DNA of 7,094 bases from a bacterium (GTDB taxonomy: Bacteria; Desulfobacterota; Deferrisomatia; Deferrisomatales; BM512). Position numbers and translations under genes: made by a program. Shown piece after piece: positions 4,809 through 7,094 of this stretch; position 1 is the first letter of the stretch; each line of letters opens with the position of its first letter. The notes beneath the pieces were generated by a model. That model did no database searches and was not told the DNA's origin. It was given only the letters and a program-made list of their open reading frames with translations. The stretch spans positions 1 through 7,094 of the forward strand of contig SRXB01000109.1 in NCBI GenBank assembly GCA_009724975.1, written 5' to 3'.

Positions 4809-7094
4809 ATGATAAAACTTACGATAGACCAAAAAACGTTAACCGTCGAAAAGGGCAAGACGATCCTTGAAGCGGCGAATGGCGCGGGAATAAAGATCCC
4901 AACCCTTTGCTGGCTTGGCAAGCTCTCGCCCGTCGGCTCGTGCAGAATGTGCGTGGTCGAGGTCGAGGGGATAGCCAAGCCCATAAGCGCCTGCGACACC
5001 GTGGCCGCCGACGGGATGGTTGTCACAACCCGGTCGCCGGCCCTCCACGAACTTCGGCGCGACGCCCTGAAGCTCATGCTGGTCAACCACCCGCTCGACT
5101 GCCCCGTCTGCGACAAGGGGGGCGAGTGCGACCTGCAGGACCTCGTCTGGGAGTTCGGCATAACCGACCAGCCCTTCGCCGCCCCCAAGGCCGCGAGGAA
5201 AACCCCGGAGCGCTACGTCTCCCCCTTCATAAAGCAGTGGCAGGACCGCTGCGTCCTCTGCGGCAGGTGCGTGCGCGCCTGCAAGGAAGTGAAGGGGATC
5301 GGCTGCATAGAGATAAAGGACAACGGCTTCGACTCCTACATCGGCCCCGTTGACGGCGTTGACTGCGTAAGCTGCGGCGAATGCCTCTCCGTATGCCCCG
5401 TAGGCGCGCTGACCGACGGCGTCAAGGAAGACAAGGCCAGAATCTGGCAGGCCCAGCGCACCAAGACCACCTGCGGCTACTGCGGCGTCGGGTGTCAGTT
5501 CGAGTTCAACGTGCGCGACAACCGCATAATGCGCGTCACCACCAACGACAAAGGTTCAAAGCCCAACTACGGCAGCCTCTGCGTAAAAGGGCGCTTCGGC
5601 TGGGAGTTCGTGGGTCACCCCGAGCGGCTGAAAGAGCCGATGGTCAAAAAGGACGGCGTCCTCACCCCAGTAAGCTGGGACGAGGCGCTTGGCTTTGTGG
5701 CCGACAAGCTAAAGGCGGTTAAAGAGAGCGAGGGGGCCGACGCCATAGCCGGCTTCACCAGCGCCCGCTGCACCAACGAAGACAACTACCTCTTCCAGAA
5801 GTTCATGCGCGCGGCGGTCGGGACGAACAACGTCGACCACTGCGCGCGGCTCTGACACAGCTCCACGGTGGCCGGTCTGGCCACAAGCTTCGGAAGCGGC
5901 GCGATGACCAACTCGATAGACGACTTGGGCGACAACTGCGAGTGCTTCCTCGTAATCGGCTCCAACACCACGGAAAACCACCCCGTCATCGGCGACAGGG
6001 TTAAAAAGGCCGTCACCCAGCGCGGCGCCAAGCTCATAGTGATAGACCCAAGGCGCATCCCGCTCGTTGACATGGCCAACGTCTACCTCCAGGTCCCGCC
6101 CGGCTACAACATCCCCGTGGTCGCGGCGATGGCGAACGTCATACTGGCCGAAGGGCTGGAAGAAAAGGCCTACGTGGAGGAGCGCTGCGAGGGCTTTGAC
6201 GAGTTCAAGGCCTCCATCGCCGAATTCACCCCCGAAAAAGTATCGGCGATGACCGCGATACCCGCCGAAGACATCAAAAAGGCGGCGCGCCTCTTCGCAA
6301 CGGCCAAGCCCTCCGCCATACTCTACGCGATGGGCGTAACCCAGTTCACCCAGGGCACCGCCTCGGTGAGAAACCTCGCCAACCTCGCGATGCTCACCGG
6401 CAACGTCGGCGTCTCCGGCGGCGGCGTCAACCCCCTTCGCGGCCAGAACAACGTCCAGGGCGCCTGCGACATGGGTGGCCTGCCCAACGTCTTCACCGGC
6501 TACCAGAACGTCGAGGACGAAGCGGCCCGCGCCAAATTCGAGAAAGCCTGGGGGGTCACCCTCCCCGCCAAGCAGGGCATGAAACTAACCGAAGTGGGCC
6601 AGGAGCTCGGCAAAAAGATAAAAGCCCTTTACATCATGGGCGAAAACCCGATGCTCACCGACCCCGACCTGAACCACCTTGAACACGGCCTCGAAAAACT
6701 CGACCTCCTCGTCGTGCAGGACATCTTCATGACCGAAACCGCCTGCCGCGCCGACGTGGTCCTCCCCACCGCCGCCTTCGCCGAGAAGGAAGGCACCTTC
6801 TCCAACACCGAGCGCCGTGTGCAGAGAGTCCGCAAGGTGGTTCAGCCGCCAGGAAGCGCCCGCCCCGACTCGGAGATCATCACTGGTCTCTCGGCCCGCA
6901 TGGGCTACGAGCTAGGCTCGCCCGAACCCCGCGCGGTCTTCGCCGAGATACGCTCCCTCACCCCCAGCTACGCGGGCATAAGCTACGAGCGCATCGAAAA
7001 CGACGGAATCCAGTGGCCCTGCCCCGACGAAAGCCACAAGGGAACGGAAATCCTGCACGTGGGCAAGTTCACCAGGGGCAAGGGAGCCTTCAGC
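4809..7094 (+). CDS. fdhA: Selenocysteine formate dehydrogenase alpha subunit with NuoG-like N-terminus (3' end outside window)
   Basis: Molybdenum/tungsten bis-MGD enzyme oxidising formate to CO2, or the reverse. The in-frame TGA at 5853-5855 is read as Sec349; translation then stays open for 413 more codons to the window edge, 762 residues in all. N-terminal ligands in order: [2Fe-2S] Cys34, Cys45, Cys48, Cys62; His94-Cys98-Cys101-Cys107, the N5-type cluster of NuoG; two ferredoxin-type [4Fe-4S] sets, Cys148/151/154/158 and Cys186/189/192/196; then CGYCGVGC (Cys222, Cys225, Cys229) with Cys258, the cluster next to the cofactor. Lys260 after Cys258 matches the conserved electron-relay lysine of FdhF. 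The catalytic motif is DHCARL-Sec-HSSTVAGLA. Further FDH motifs are RGQNNVQGACDMG (544-556) and EKEGTFSNTERRVQ (659-672). The C-terminal cofactor-binding domain lies beyond 7094. ATG is preceded by AGGGAAGG. A sequence read without recoding would wrongly split this into two genes. Confidence 0.94.
5853..5855 (+). other. Selenocysteine codon (TGA recoded)
   Basis: TGA falls exactly where E. coli FdhF has its catalytic selenocysteine: the flanking residues here are HCARL before and HSSTVAGL after, compared with CCARV and HGPSVAGL in FdhF. Protein homology continues without a shift on both sides, and a matching hairpin follows. In related enzymes this position is either Sec or Cys and binds the metal. 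Confidence 0.95.
5859..5889 (+). promoter_or_regulatory. Bacterial SECIS stem-loop in fdhA
   Basis: GTGGCC (5868-5873) pairs perfectly with GGCCAC (5879-5884), closing a five-base loop GGTCT (5874-5878). Below it, AGCT (5859-5862) can pair with AGCT (5886-5889). The loop starts with GG and lies 18 bases after the TGA, the same distance and the same GGUCU loop as in E. coli fdhF, where the loop is the SelB contact. The bulged U in the E. coli upper stem has no counterpart here. As in other bacteria the element lies within the coding sequence, encoding part of HSSTVAGLATS. Confidence 0.88.

Noticed and set aside
5853..5855. TGA read as a nonsense mutation making fdhA a pseudogene
   Set aside because: The codon is exactly at the Sec position, the downstream frame is intact and conserved in sequence for 413 codons, and a SECIS hairpin is present.

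Overview
The window is one tightly packed operon, all on the + strand: the first four genes of a complex I (NADH-quinone oxidoreductase-type) operon, nuoA-nuoB-nuoC-nuoD, followed by two genes that sit where nuoE, nuoF and nuoG would normally be. The first of these is a 648-residue iron-sulfur flavoprotein that joins a NuoF-type N3-cluster domain to a GltD/NfnB-type NADPH:FAD module. The second is a formate dehydrogenase catalytic subunit with a NuoG-like N-terminal iron-sulfur region. It continues through an in-frame TGA that is very probably selenocysteine and runs off the right edge of the window.

Layout: 1-269 is a non-coding leader with a good sigma70-type promoter (148-176), an AT-rich inverted repeat upstream of it and a small GNRA-loop hairpin near the expected mRNA 5' end. 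Then come nuoA 270-626, nuoB 617-1126 (GTG start, overlapping nuoA), nuoC 1136-1615, nuoD 1636-2814, the flavoprotein 2831-4777, and fdhA from 4809 past 7094. Gaps between genes are 9-31 bases, each gene has its own purine-rich ribosome site, and no internal terminator is visible, so one transcript is likely.

How they may work together: NuoB, NuoC and NuoD form the connecting/quinone-binding arm and NuoA belongs to the membrane arm. The usual NADH-input module (NuoE thioredoxin-fold 2Fe-2S protein, NuoF FMN/NADH domain) is absent in the window. In its place is a pair resembling a soluble NADP-dependent formate dehydrogenase of the Moorella kind (a comparison from memory). Either the pair docks on the Nuo arm and feeds electrons from formate and/or NADPH to quinone with ion pumping, or it is a separate enzyme co-transcribed with nuo genes. 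The remaining nuo genes (H, I, J-N) are expected downstream but are not seen.

Organism: the coding sequence is GC-rich, the ribosome sites are strong AGGAG types, nuoC and nuoD are separate, and a selenocysteine formate dehydrogenase is present. This fits an anaerobic bacterium such as a Desulfobacterota/deltaproteobacterial lineage, but the taxonomic placement is an inference with low confidence. The genome should carry selA, selB, selC and selD.
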